Positions 28,040 through 36,841 of a stretch of 64,000 nt of DNA are shown one piece after another. The translations under genes were made by a program, and so were the position numbers. The notes under the pieces are model-generated. The model saw only the letters and a program-made list of their open reading frames with translations. It did no database searches and was not told the DNA's origin. Source of the DNA: Yoonia sp. GTDB taxonomy: Bacteria > Pseudomonadota > Alphaproteobacteria > Rhodobacterales > Rhodobacteraceae. Position 1 is the first letter of the stretch. Every line of letters begins with the position of its first letter. Location of the stretch: positions 54,360 to 118,359 of the forward strand of contig JAGSGF010000003.1 in the NCBI GenBank assembly GCA_023955335.1, written 5' to 3'.

Positions 28040-28474
28040 ATGACCCAAAAAATCCTTGTCCTGAACGGGCCGAACCTGAACCTTTTGGGCAAACGCGAGC
28101 CTGCGAAATACGGGTCGGAGACTTTGGCCGATGTGCAAGCCACGCTCAACGGCATCGCCGCTGAACTCGGCCTTACACTTCAGATGGATCAGTCCAACTC
28201 CGAAGGCACATTGATCGATATGATCCATGCCGCCCGCGCAACATGTGCTGGTATCGTGATTAATCCTGGTGCGTATTCACACACATCTATCGCGATTTTG
28301 GACGCGCTGAATGCGTTTGATGGTGCCGTGATCGAAGTGCATATCACCAATATCCACGCCCGCGAAGAATTCCGCCATCACTCGTTTGTATCCGCCCGCG
28401 CCAATGCCGTTATCGCAGGTTGTGGGACGCAGGGCTATGGATTCGCCCTGCGCCATATCGCAACGTTGGTTTAA
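28040..28474 (+). CDS. aroQ: Type II 3-dehydroquinate dehydratase
   Basis: Third step of the shikimate pathway, dehydrating 3-dehydroquinate. The 144-residue dodecamer-type enzyme shows [13 protein letters not shown], Tyr at AKYG (the catalytic tyrosine loop), [15 protein letters not shown], and [15 protein letters not shown] with the catalytic His/Arg. It converges with the next gene so that both stops sit in one TTAA. Confidence 0.97.
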   Translation: MTQKILVLNGPNLNLLGKREPAKYGSETLADVQATLNGIAAELGLTLQMDQSNSEGTLIDMIHAARATCAGIVINPGAYSHTSIAILDALNAFDGAVIEVHITNIHAREEFRHHSFVSARANAVIAGCGTQGYGFALRHIATLV

Positions 28475-29343
28475 CCCGTCGCCTGAAGACGCTTAAACAG
28501 CGACGACGTGTCCCAGCGGCCGCCGCCCATCTTTTGGATGTCCTTGTAAAACTGATCAATAAGCGCTGTGACTGGCAGGCTTGCGCCATTGTCATCGGCA
28601 GCATCCAAGCAAATGCCCAGATCTTTGCGCATCCAGTCCACCGCAAATCCGTGGTCAAATTCGTCGGCCAACATGGTCTGATACCGGTTCGCCATCAGCC
28701 AGCTGCCCGCAGCGCCTTGACTAATGACTTCAACCACCGCAGCCCCGTCAAGGCCTGCCTTGTCCGCAAAGTGCAGTGCTTCTGACAACCCTTGCACCAA
28801 TCCAGCGATGGCAATCTGGTTGCACATCTTGGTCATCTGCCCTGCCCCGCTGTCACCGATCCGCCGGCAGAGCTTGGAATACACGTCAATTGCGGGCTCG
28901 GCCTGATCATACGCGGCTTGATCCCCCCCACACATCACCGAAAGCTGGGCATTTTCCGCCCCCGCTTGGCCACCTGAAATGGGTGCATCCACAAACGACA
29001 CCTCACGCACAGCCGCGGCATCATAAAGCGCGCGCGTGACCGCTGCAGAAACAGTCGTGTGATCCACAAAGATGCTGCCAGCGTCCATGCCGTCAAACGC
29101 ACCATCCGGCCCAAGACAGACACCGCGCAGATCATCGTCATTGCCGACACACGCCATGACCAGCTCTGCGCCGATTGCAGCTTCGCGCGGTGTTGGTGCT
29201 GATGCTCCGCCATGCGTCGCGACCCAAGCATCAGCTTTGCTGGCTGTCCGGTTATAGACGGTGACGTCGTGGCCGGCGGCCTGCAGGTGACCTGCCATCG
29301 GATAGCCCATTACACCCAAGCCGAGAAATGCGATTTTGGTCAT
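28471..29343 (-). CDS. NAD(P)-dependent beta-hydroxyacid dehydrogenase (GarR/MmsB-like)
   Basis: A 290-residue dehydrogenase of the 3-hydroxyisobutyrate family. It starts [20 protein letters not shown], with [22 protein letters not shown] (substrate loop) and [13 protein letters not shown] carrying the catalytic Lys. The start 31 codons into the longest frame is required by the Rossmann motif. A perfect 10-base palindrome AACAATTGTT (29359-29368) lies just upstream and may be an operator. Closest known roles: 2-hydroxy-3-oxopropionate or 3-hydroxyisobutyrate; not resolvable here. Confidence 0.9.
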   Translation of the reverse strand: MTKIAFLGLGVMGYPMAGHLQAAGHDVTVYNRTASKADAWVATHGGASAPTPREAAIGAELVMACVGNDDDLRGVCLGPDGAFDGMDAGSIFVDHTTVSAAVTRALYDAAAVREVSFVDAPISGGQAGAENAQLSVMCGGDQAAYDQAEPAIDVYSKLCRRIGDSGAGQMTKMCNQIAIAGLVQGLSEALHFADKAGLDGAAVVEVISQGAAGSWLMANRYQTMLADEFDHGFAVDWMRKDLGICLDAADDNGASLPVTALIDQFYKDIQKMGGGRWDTSSLFKRLQATG

Positions 29344-29358
29344 GTTGACCCCCTTTAA

Positions 29359-29368
29359 AACAATTGTT
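29359..29368. promoter_or_regulatory. Perfect 10-base palindrome upstream of the dehydrogenase
   Basis: AACAATTGTT lies 16 bases before the ATG at 29343. Its symmetry would suit a dimeric regulator, but such short palindromes also occur by chance. Confidence 0.25.
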
Positions 29369-29411
29369 GCGGCCAGTTGTTCAATAATTGGCACAAAACA
29401 CAATGGGGGCC

Positions 29412-30407
29412 TTACTGAATGATCGCACTTTCCCATTCTTGTAAGAATGTGCGCCGCTTTAAGCTGTCCAAATAGGTCATCAGCGCGGGGTCCAATGCGA
29501 TGGCGGGTTGGCCACTTTGATCTAACGCAGGCAACGGGAATGTTGCGGCGCGCACCGGATCAGATTGCAGATTTGTCAGGTGGCGGATGAATGCGCGGCC
29601 TACGTCTGGCACATCGGTATCGCGGGACATAAACGCACTGCGCATCATTGTCGTCGGAAAGTCAGAGGGCAAAATGACCTCAATATGGGCACCTGCATCT
29701 TTGCGCGCAGAGGCGTAGCTGCCCAACACGTTGTACGCAACGGCGATTTTACCGCTCACCAAGTCGTCAATCATCTCCCCCGAACAGCAGTATAGACGCG
29801 CATCAAGTGCCCCCATGACTTCTGTCAGGCGCCAATAGGTCTCGGATGCGTGCGCGTCTTGCGTGGCAAACAGATACCCCAGCCCTGACTGGCGCACATC
29901 ATACGTCCCGATACGCCCACGGAACACTTCGGGGCGCGCGCGCAGAGCTTGGATCAACTCTTGGCGAGACGCAGGCAGCGGTACGCCGTCAAAGGCCGCA
30001 CGGTTAACCGCAATTGCAGCCGGTTCGGTGCTAAATGCAAACAAGCTTTGCCGCCACTGCGCCCACGTTGGATGGTTTGTCCCTTCAACCGCCAAAGCAA
30101 AACCGTCATTGGCCAGTTTGAACTGCAAATCCATCGCGCTTGATATCACGATGTCAAAATCGGCAGGGGCTGCGCGAAACACATCGTAAAGATCGGCAGA
30201 CCCCGTCACCAGATATGTCACAGCAACATCAGGGCGCGTCGCTAGAAAGCTATCGATTATTGGTGCAAAGAACCGCGTGTCCGTGTTGGATAATATCCGC
30301 AAGGTTTGCACCGTCCGGGCATCGCCAAACAGACGCTGGTCTTCCCAATTTTGTGCACCTGACATCTGCGCCCAAAGCGCCACGACTAGAACGAAAATAT
30401 AACGCAT
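29412..30407 (-). CDS. Periplasmic substrate-binding protein of the TctDE unit
   Basis: A 331-residue exported protein: MRYIFVLVVALWAQMSGAQN is a signal peptide, likely cut before Gln19. The rest resembles type 2 periplasmic binding proteins of the iron/thiosulfate-binding type (ILSNTDTRFFAPIIDSFLATRPDVAV near 38-63, ISSAMDLQFKLAN, SGKIAVAYNVLGSY). Its ATG overlaps the sensor kinase stop by 22 bases, so it is the third gene of a tctD-tctE-binding protein operon. Presumably it assists ligand sensing by TctE, or acts in another ABC/extracytoplasmic system; no permease gene is adjacent. Confidence 0.8.
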   Translation of the reverse strand: MRYIFVLVVALWAQMSGAQNWEDQRLFGDARTVQTLRILSNTDTRFFAPIIDSFLATRPDVAVTYLVTGSADLYDVFRAAPADFDIVISSAMDLQFKLANDGFALAVEGTNHPTWAQWRQSLFAFSTEPAAIAVNRAAFDGVPLPASRQELIQALRARPEVFRGRIGTYDVRQSGLGYLFATQDAHASETYWRLTEVMGALDARLYCCSGEMIDDLVSGKIAVAYNVLGSYASARKDAGAHIEVILPSDFPTTMMRSAFMSRDTDVPDVGRAFIRHLTNLQSDPVRAATFPLPALDQSGQPAIALDPALMTYLDSLKRRTFLQEWESAIIQ

Positions 30408-31753
30408 GCGCCCCCCTTTGGGTGATTACCAAGTGTGAGCGCACCGCCATGGGCCGCAGCCACGTCTTGGGCAATCGTCAGGCCAAGCCCTGATCCGATG
30501 ATCCCATCTGCGTTACTGCCCCGCGTAAAGCGACCCGACAGGCCACTGATTTCACCGACCGGAAACCCCGGTCCTTCATCGCGCACGGTCACGCGCGGGC
30601 TTGGGAATGTGGTAACGGCAATATGCACGACGCTTTCGCGGGGGGCGTATTTAAGGGCATTGTCGACAATATTACGGATCGCATTTTGCAGCAAAATTGC
30701 GTCCCCAGTGATCGGAACCGCGACGGGCGCGTCAACCTGCAGGTCAACATCGCGCATGTCAGCAATGGGCCCAAGCCGCACCGCAAGGTCTTGCACAAGG
30801 TCCACCAAATCAAGGTCTTGACGATCAAGATGGTCCGCCCGAAACGTGATCATCGCATGATCTAGCAATTGGCCCGCCGCCCGGCTGCTTTCGTCAATCG
30901 CACGGATCATGGACCGCATGGCTTGGCGGTTTTCTTCGCGGTCAACACGTTGCAACGTCGCCTCGGCGTGGGACCGGACGGTCGCCAGCGGTGTGCGGAC
31001 GCGGTGGGCTGCTTCGGCGATGAAATCCTCGCTCCGGCCAAGGGATTGATCAAGCCGCGCCATAAGGTTGTTCAACGACGTCACCAAAGGCACCATTTCA
31101 GATGGAACCGGACTGGTAACAGGCCGCAAATCTTGCGGCCCGCGCCGTGCCACAGATGTGGTCAGTCGCGCCAAAGGACCAATCGCGGCTGATGTTGCCC
31201 AGAATGCCAGCAACACAACCAACAGGAAAAACCCCGCACCAAACATTGCGACGTTGCGTGAAATCCGGTTCAGCGTTCCTGACAGGCTGTCTTGGGTCTG
31301 GGCCACCGACACGGTCAATTGCGCACGCAGATCAGCACCGACCAACATGCGCGATGCCGCTGCAAGCCGGACAGGCGTATCTTGGAATTCTGCCGTCCGG
31401 TAACTGCTTTCGCCGCCAACTTTGGGGTCAATAGCAGGCATCCCTTCATAGCCCGACAAAAGTTTGTCATCTTGGTAAATCGCATAGAAAATGCGGTCGT
31501 CGGACTCCGTGCCAAGCATCGAAAATGATGCATAGGGGAAATCGACCTCGACCCGCCCGTCTCGTACGCTGGCAGCATCCAAAATCGACGTGACTGATGC
31601 GCCTAAAATGCTATCTTGGCCTTGCTGTGCGATTTGCGCCGCATAGCTGCGCACCACAAAAAACAGCAAGATCGCAAGCACTGCCGCGCCACCAATAAGC
31701 GTCGTCGCCAACCGGTTACGGAGCGATCCAGAGACGCGGACACCTTCAGTCAT
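30386..31753 (-). CDS. tctE: Sensor histidine kinase, TctE-like
   Basis: A 455-residue inner-membrane kinase. A first membrane helix occurs near 15-33 (LIGGAAVLAILLFFVVRSY) and a second near 180-200 (GFFLLVVLLAFWATSAA), enclosing a periplasmic domain. HAMP follows, then the dimerisation box EAAHRVRTPLATV with the phospho-accepting His, and the ATPase motifs NIVDNALKYAP, VRDEGPGFP and GSGLGLTIA. It overlaps the response regulator gene by 8 bases. The TctE assignment rests on the adjacent tctCBA operon, which is transcribed away from the same intergenic region. Confidence 0.9.
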   Translation of the reverse strand: MTEGVRVSGSLRNRLATTLIGGAAVLAILLFFVVRSYAAQIAQQGQDSILGASVTSILDAASVRDGRVEVDFPYASFSMLGTESDDRIFYAIYQDDKLLSGYEGMPAIDPKVGGESSYRTAEFQDTPVRLAAASRMLVGADLRAQLTVSVAQTQDSLSGTLNRISRNVAMFGAGFFLLVVLLAFWATSAAIGPLARLTTSVARRGPQDLRPVTSPVPSEMVPLVTSLNNLMARLDQSLGRSEDFIAEAAHRVRTPLATVRSHAEATLQRVDREENRQAMRSMIRAIDESSRAAGQLLDHAMITFRADHLDRQDLDLVDLVQDLAVRLGPIADMRDVDLQVDAPVAVPITGDAILLQNAIRNIVDNALKYAPRESVVHIAVTTFPSPRVTVRDEGPGFPVGEISGLSGRFTRGSNADGIIGSGLGLTIAQDVAAAHGGALTLGNHPKGGACVIFSF

Positions 31754-32411
31754 GATCTAACCGGTAGCCAAGACCCCGGTGCGTTGAAATCTGCAATTGC
31801 GACCCTTCAAGGTGTTTGCGCAGGCGACCAATATAGACCTCGATCGCGTTCTCGGACACATCATCGTCATATGAAAATAGTCGGTCAACCAGCTTTTGCT
31901 TTGGAAAAATCTGGCCAGGTGCATTGAACAGGACCTCTAACAGGCGCAGTTCTTTGTTCCGTAAACTGACCGCGGTTTCGCCAACCGTCAGGACCCCTGC
32001 AACCGGATCAAATGCAACATTCCCAACCCGCGTCACTGTCTGCGCGGTCCCCGCATTGCGCCGCAAAACTGCACGGCAACGGGCCTCAAGCTCGGCATGA
32101 TCAAAGGGTTTGGTCACGTAATCATCCGCGCCCAGATCAAGCAGGCTGATTCTGTCCGATACTTGGCTGCGAGCGGTCAAAACAATGATCGGAGTCGTCA
32201 GTTTGCCCGCACGGTGCCTGCGCAAAAAATCGCGCCCATCCCCATCGGGCAGCATGACATCAAGCAAGATAAGATCGTATTCACCGCTGTCTGAAAACGC
32301 AATCGCATCCGCAATTGTGCCTGCATGATCAATGACATGCCCGTCCAACTGCATGCGTGCGCAGATGGCCTGGGCCAGATCATAGTTGTCTTCGATCAGC
32401 AGGAATTTCAT
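31746..32411 (-). CDS. tctD: OmpR-type response regulator, TctD-like
   Basis: A 221-residue response regulator. The receiver has acidic residues Glu7/Asp8, phosphorylation site Asp51 in LILLDVMLPDG, and Lys101 in YVTKPFD. The C-terminal winged helix (about 128-221) contains LRNKELRLLEVLFNAPGQ and VYIGRLRKHL. It heads the tctD-tctE-binding protein operon, divergent from tctC; the 107-base gap holds inverted repeats. Confidence 0.93.
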   Translation of the reverse strand: MKFLLIEDNYDLAQAICARMQLDGHVIDHAGTIADAIAFSDSGEYDLILLDVMLPDGDGRDFLRRHRAGKLTTPIIVLTARSQVSDRISLLDLGADDYVTKPFDHAELEARCRAVLRRNAGTAQTVTRVGNVAFDPVAGVLTVGETAVSLRNKELRLLEVLFNAPGQIFPKQKLVDRLFSYDDDVSENAIEVYIGRLRKHLEGSQLQISTHRGLGYRLDHD

Positions 32412-32436
32412 TTCGAGTCTGCCTTTATTTTGGGCA

Positions 32437-32493
32437 TGACAGGTTTGTGTCAGGTTGTCGTGTTTGGTTTAGGCAACTGACCCGCACTGCGGG
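32437..32493. promoter_or_regulatory. Paired inverted repeats between tctD and tctC
   Basis: TGACA-ggtttg-TGTCA (32437-32452) and CCCGC-act-GCGGG (32481-32493) lie in the divergent promoter gap. A dimeric TctD could use the first. The second sits 25 bases before the tctC ATG and could be a leader hairpin. Matches are direct; binding is inference. Confidence 0.4.
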
Positions 32494-32518
32494 CGGTTGT
32501 CAAATGGGAGGAATTACA

Positions 32519-33508
32519 ATGACAACTTTGAAACTGGGGCGTCGTGCCCTGATGGGCGCAGCCGTGGCTGCAATGACGTGTGGCGCATCGGCGGCATTTG
32601 CTGATGGACACGAAGTCGTGGACAGCATCCACTTTATCATTCCGGGCGGCGCTGGCGGCGGCTGGGACGGCACGGCACGTGGCACAGGCGAAGCCCTGAC
32701 AAACGCAGGGCTCGTTGGGTCCGCGTCTTATGAAAACATGTCCGGCGGTGGTGGCGGTGTTGCGATTGCATATATGATCGAGAACGCAGAAAGCAACGAA
32801 GGCACGTTGATGGTCAACTCGACCCCTATCGTGATCCGGTCTTTGACTGGCGTGTTTCCACAAAGCTTCCGTGACCTGACATTGGTCGCAGGCACAATCG
32901 GTGACTACGCAGCCATCGTTGTTGGCAAAGACAGCCCGCTGAATTCAATGGCTGATTTGGTCGCGGCGTATGACGCAGACCCATCCGCGACAGCCATCGG
33001 CGGCGGCTCTGTTCCGGGCGGCATGGACCACCTTGTTGCAGCCATGACCATGGAAGCAGCCGGCAAAGACGCATTGGATGTGAAATACATTCCATACGAT
33101 GCTGGCGGTAAAGCTATGGCAGCCCTGCTGTCGGGTGAAATCGCAGCCCTGTCGACTGGTTTCTCTGAAGCCGTGGATCTGGCAAATGCAGGCGAAGTCA
33201 AAATCATCGGTGTGACATCACCAGAGCGCATCGCCGCAGCCCCGGATGCGATGACGATGGTCGAGCAAGGCATCGACACTGAGTTTGTGAACTGGCGCGG
33301 CTTCTTTGGCGCACCGGGTCTGTCGGCTGAAAAGACCGCACAGTATCAGGCGGCCCTGGAGCAGATGTACGACACCCCGGAGTGGGAAACTGTGCGCGCC
33401 CGTAACGGCTGGGTCAACATCCACAACTCAGGCGACGATTTCCGCACCTTCTTGGAAGCCCAAGAAACTGCGATCGGTGATCTGATGAAAAAGCTCGGCT
33501 TCCTCTAA
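32519..33508 (+). CDS. tctC: Tripartite tricarboxylate transporter substrate-binding protein TctC
   Basis: A 329-residue periplasmic binding protein. The signal sequence MTTLKLGRRALMGAAVAAMT contains twin arginines (RRALM), perhaps Tat-dependent, and ends near AFA. Mature protein features are the family start IHFIIPGGAGGGWDGTAR and VGKDSPLNSMADLVAAY. The ATG has GGAGG 7-8 bases upstream, which decides it over a longer frame. First gene of tctC-tctB-tctA; its ligand could be citrate or another organic acid. The adjoining hydantoinase genes favour a cyclic amide or related carboxylate. Confidence 0.93.
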   Translation: MTTLKLGRRALMGAAVAAMTCGASAAFADGHEVVDSIHFIIPGGAGGGWDGTARGTGEALTNAGLVGSASYENMSGGGGGVAIAYMIENAESNEGTLMVNSTPIVIRSLTGVFPQSFRDLTLVAGTIGDYAAIVVGKDSPLNSMADLVAAYDADPSATAIGGGSVPGGMDHLVAAMTMEAAGKDALDVKYIPYDAGGKAMAALLSGEIAALSTGFSEAVDLANAGEVKIIGVTSPERIAAAPDAMTMVEQGIDTEFVNWRGFFGAPGLSAEKTAQYQAALEQMYDTPEWETVRARNGWVNIHNSGDDFRTFLEAQETAIGDLMKKLGFL

Positions 33509-33583
33509 AGCCAAGGGTTTCACGACGGGGCGGCGCGGGAAACTGCGCTGCCCCGTTTCATAAACTCTTGGAGGGAATGGGTC

Positions 33584-34075
33584 ATGGCCCTTGATCGTTG
33601 GATCGCACTAATTTTGCTCGGCATCTGTCTGGCCTACGGCTATACCGCGTGGTTCACGATGGACGCAGACCTTGCGCCGTTCATGCAGCGCAACCCGATT
33701 TGGCCCAGCACGTTCCCCAAGGCATTGTCCTTGTTAGGTATGGGGGCCGCATTGGTAACCCTGTTTGGCCTCGAAAAATCCACAGTCAAAGTGGACGACA
33801 TCGATTACCGCCGCCTACACGAATACAAACTGGGGCAAGCGATCGGGTTGCTTGCGCTTATGGTCATCTACGCGCTGACACTGCGCCCCTTTGGGTTCTT
33901 GGTCGCGACATCCGGTTTCTTGATTATCGGGGCGTTCATCTTGGGCGAACGCAAATGGCATGTGATGATCCCCGTCGGTGTGATTGCCGCGTTCTTGGTC
34001 TGGTATCTTGTGTCCCAAGTGTTGGAAATTTACATGCGCCCTCTGCCGGGCTTCTTACTTGGATTGGGGGGCTGA
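33584..34075 (+). CDS. tctB: Tripartite tricarboxylate transporter small membrane subunit TctB
   Basis: A 163-residue protein with four predicted membrane helices (about 5-25, 45-62, 85-103, 110-150 in two parts), the normal layout of TctB. It begins 75 bases after tctC and ends 3 bases before tctA, so tctB and tctA are likely translated together. TctB partners the large TctA channel in sodium- or proton-driven uptake of the ligand delivered by TctC. Confidence 0.92.
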   Translation: MALDRWIALILLGICLAYGYTAWFTMDADLAPFMQRNPIWPSTFPKALSLLGMGAALVTLFGLEKSTVKVDDIDYRRLHEYKLGQAIGLLALMVIYALTLRPFGFLVATSGFLIIGAFILGERKWHVMIPVGVIAAFLVWYLVSQVLEIYMRPLPGFLLGLGG

Positions 34076-34078
34076 TCA

Positions 34079-35593
34079 ATGCTTGAAGGAATGCTCGTTG
34101 GCCTGCAAACGGCCCTATCACTTAAAATGATTCTCGTGGTCATCGGCGGCTGCTTGATCGGCACATTCATCGGCATGTTGCCGGGCCTTGGGCCAATGTC
34201 GATCATCGCGATCATGATCCCGGTGGCGATTTCGATGGGTGACCCATCTGCGGCCCTCATCTTGCTTGCAGGCGTCTATTACGGCGCGATCTTTGGCGGC
34301 TCTACATCGTCGATCCTGCTCAACGCCCCGGGTGTCGCGGGCACGGTCGCCACCAGCTTTGACGGCTACCCGATGACCCAACAGGGCAAAGCAGGCAAAG
34401 CACTGACCATTGCAGCCATCGCCAGTTTCTGCGGCGGGACAATTGGTGCGATCTTGTTGATGATCTTTGCACCGATGCTATCCTCGGTCGCATTGCTGTT
34501 CCATTCCGCCGAATATTTCGCACTGATGGTCGTAGGACTGTCAGCCATCGCGGCGTTTGCCGGTACGGGCCAAGTCGCCAAGGCCGTTATGATGACCACC
34601 CTTGGGTTGATCATGGCGACGGTTGGCGAAGGCGCGCTGTTCAACCTGCCGCGCTTCACTATGGGCATTATGGACCTCCAATCAGGGTTCGGATTCATCA
34701 CGTTGGCGATGGCGATGTTTGCCCTGCCAGAGGCGCTTTTCCTCGTGCTCAAACCACGCGAGATGAAGGACAGCGGATCAGGTGACATCAAAGATATGCG
34801 CATCACGCGCGCCGAGGCACGGGCCATCGCACCTGTTATCGGGCGTCAATCGCTGCAAGGTTTCTTCATCGGCGTCCTGCCAGGTGCGGGTGCGACGATC
34901 GCCAGCTTCTTAGGCTACGCGGTTGAACGCAATATCGCGACAAAAGAAGAACAAGAGCAGTTCGGCAAAGGGTCGATCAAAGGATTGGCTGCCCCCGAGA
35001 CTGCGAACAATGCGGCCTGTACCGGATCGTTTGTTCCGCTGTTGACGCTCGGCATTCCGGGGTCTGGCACAACGGCCATTTTGTTGGGTGCCTTGATCGC
35101 GCTGAACGTCACGCCCGGCCCGCGTCTTATGATTGATGAGCCGCAGATTTTCTGGGCGGTTATCATCTCGATGTATATCGGAAATCTGGTGTTGCTCGTC
35201 CTGAATCTGCCTCTGATCCCATACATCGCCAAGGTGCTCATGGTGCCGCGCAACTATCTGATCCCATTCATTTTATTCTTTACATTGATGGGGGCCTACA
35301 TCGGGCAGAATAACGCGACTGAGCTCTTAATCCTTGTTGCCTTTGGCATCTGCGCCACGGCGCTTAAGTTCGCGGATTATCCGCTGGCACCGCTGCTCAT
35401 CGGGTTCATTTTGGGCGGCATGTTGGAAGACAACTTCTCGCGGTCCATGCAGTTATATGATGGCATCGCGTTTGTCTGGGAACGTCCGATGACGCTGGGC
35501 TTATTGATTATTGCCGCGATCCTGATCGTGCTGCCAAGCTACCGCACACGCCGTGCAAAGCTCCGCCAAGTCGGTATTGCCGACGGCGATTGA
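34079..35593 (+). CDS. tctA: Tripartite tricarboxylate transporter large subunit TctA
   Basis: A 504-residue inner-membrane permease with about 11-12 hydrophobic helices. Family motifs: GCLIGTFIGMLPGLGPMS (residues 21-38), YYGAIFGGSTSSILLNAPG, GVLPGAGATIASFLGYAVER, and LTLGIPGSGTTAILLGAL. The duplicated GLP-G motifs are diagnostic. It ends exactly where the leftward FAD oxidoreductase ends: adjacent TGA and TCA stops, without any gap. Confidence 0.96.
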   Translation: MLEGMLVGLQTALSLKMILVVIGGCLIGTFIGMLPGLGPMSIIAIMIPVAISMGDPSAALILLAGVYYGAIFGGSTSSILLNAPGVAGTVATSFDGYPMTQQGKAGKALTIAAIASFCGGTIGAILLMIFAPMLSSVALLFHSAEYFALMVVGLSAIAAFAGTGQVAKAVMMTTLGLIMATVGEGALFNLPRFTMGIMDLQSGFGFITLAMAMFALPEALFLVLKPREMKDSGSGDIKDMRITRAEARAIAPVIGRQSLQGFFIGVLPGAGATIASFLGYAVERNIATKEEQEQFGKGSIKGLAAPETANNAACTGSFVPLLTLGIPGSGTTAILLGALIALNVTPGPRLMIDEPQIFWAVIISMYIGNLVLLVLNLPLIPYIAKVLMVPRNYLIPFILFFTLMGAYIGQNNATELLILVAFGICATALKFADYPLAPLLIGFILGGMLEDNFSRSMQLYDGIAFVWERPMTLGLLIIAAILIVLPSYRTRRAKLRQVGIADGD

Positions 35594-36841
35594 TCAGCGG
35601 TTAAAGCGGGCCGGATCAAAGGCGGACAGGTCCATATTGGGATGCTGTCCGCCAATCATTTGCGCCAGCACACGTCCCGTTTTCGGCCCCGCAGTCAGCC
35701 CGACATGCTGATGGCCAAAGCCCACAAAAACCCCACCAGACCCAAGCGGCCCGATCAATGGCATGCTATCTGGTGTCGAGGGCCGAAAGCCCATCCATTC
35801 TTGTGTGCCACTAAATGTCATACGCGGAAACGCGGTTGCAGAATGCCTTTTCAGCAAAGCAATCGGAGCAGCACTTGGGCCCGCGTGATGGTCGCCCAGC
35901 TCCACAACGCCAGAACACCGCAGGCCCATGTCCATCGCGTTCACGCCGAATTTACCATCAACCATCAACATCGGATTGCGGGGCGTTTGGGATGGGTTTT
36001 CAAAGATCACATGATAGCCGCGCTCGGCCTCCATCGGGATACGCAAGCCCAGTTTACGGGTCAATTCCTTGGACCATATGCCCGCAGTAATCACGGCCGT
36101 GTCACAGTCAAAACGATCCTGATCCGTCTCAACACATGTGATCTGCCCATCCGATCCTTTTTGCAGGTCGCGGACCTCGGCGCGGACAACGCGACCGCCA
36201 AGCGCTTCAAAATACTGCGCCAGCGACGCTACATATTGCCCCGGATCAGTGACATGGCCCTGCCCTTCTAGCACAGCGATACATTGATGATCAGCGCCAA
36301 GGATCGGCTCGATCTGTTGTACCGCCGCACGGCCTGTGATGACGGTCGGCGTCATGCCCGCAAGCGCCTTCATCTGCCAGCTATAGGCATCTGCCGTGAA
36401 ACTAGCATGGTCTCGGTAGACAAAGCTGATTTTGCTATCGCGGACCCAGTTTTCGACAGGCGTGCCTTGAATTAACGATCTGTGCTGATCGACGGCATCA
36501 CGTAAAAGCGGGCTAAGCGACCCAACAATCCGGCGGGTTCGCTTGTCCGTCGCGTTGCGCATAAACCGTGCAAGCCACGGCAACATGCGCGGCACATGAC
36601 CCCATTTCACGAAAAGCGGACTATTACGGTCCATCAGATAGCGCGGTGCATCACGCCACAATTGCGGCGACGTCACGGGGTCAACGGCCCACTGTGCCAG
36701 CAATCCTGAATTGCCATAAGACGCGCCCATACCCGGCGCACCCTTATCAATCAGCGTCACATCATGTCCGGCGCGCCGCAACCAAATCGCGGTCGACACA
36801 CCGACGATGCCAGCGCCGACGACAACAACCGCCTTAGTCAT
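35594..36841 (-). CDS. FAD-dependent D-amino-acid dehydrogenase-like oxidoreductase
   Basis: A 415-residue DadA-type flavoprotein. FAD motif at the N-terminus, VVVVGAGIVGVSTAIWLRRAG (4-20 shown in part), the family block MGASYGNSGLLAQWAVDP, and a C-terminal GFGHQHVGLTAGPKTGR that closes the FAD site. Typically oxidises D-amino acids or N-substituted glycines to imino acids, passing electrons to the respiratory chain. The ATG overlaps the hyuB stop by 8 bases (an adjacent ATG gives 11), so the gene is last in hyuA-hyuB-dadA-like. The substrate presumably comes from the hydantoinase step. Confidence 0.9.
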   Translation of the reverse strand: MTKAVVVVGAGIVGVSTAIWLRRAGHDVTLIDKGAPGMGASYGNSGLLAQWAVDPVTSPQLWRDAPRYLMDRNSPLFVKWGHVPRMLPWLARFMRNATDKRTRRIVGSLSPLLRDAVDQHRSLIQGTPVENWVRDSKISFVYRDHASFTADAYSWQMKALAGMTPTVITGRAAVQQIEPILGADHQCIAVLEGQGHVTDPGQYVASLAQYFEALGGRVVRAEVRDLQKGSDGQITCVETDQDRFDCDTAVITAGIWSKELTRKLGLRIPMEAERGYHVIFENPSQTPRNPMLMVDGKFGVNAMDMGLRCSGVVELGDHHAGPSAAPIALLKRHSATAFPRMTFSGTQEWMGFRPSTPDSMPLIGPLGSGGVFVGFGHQHVGLTAGPKTGRVLAQMIGGQHPNMDLSAFDPARFNR

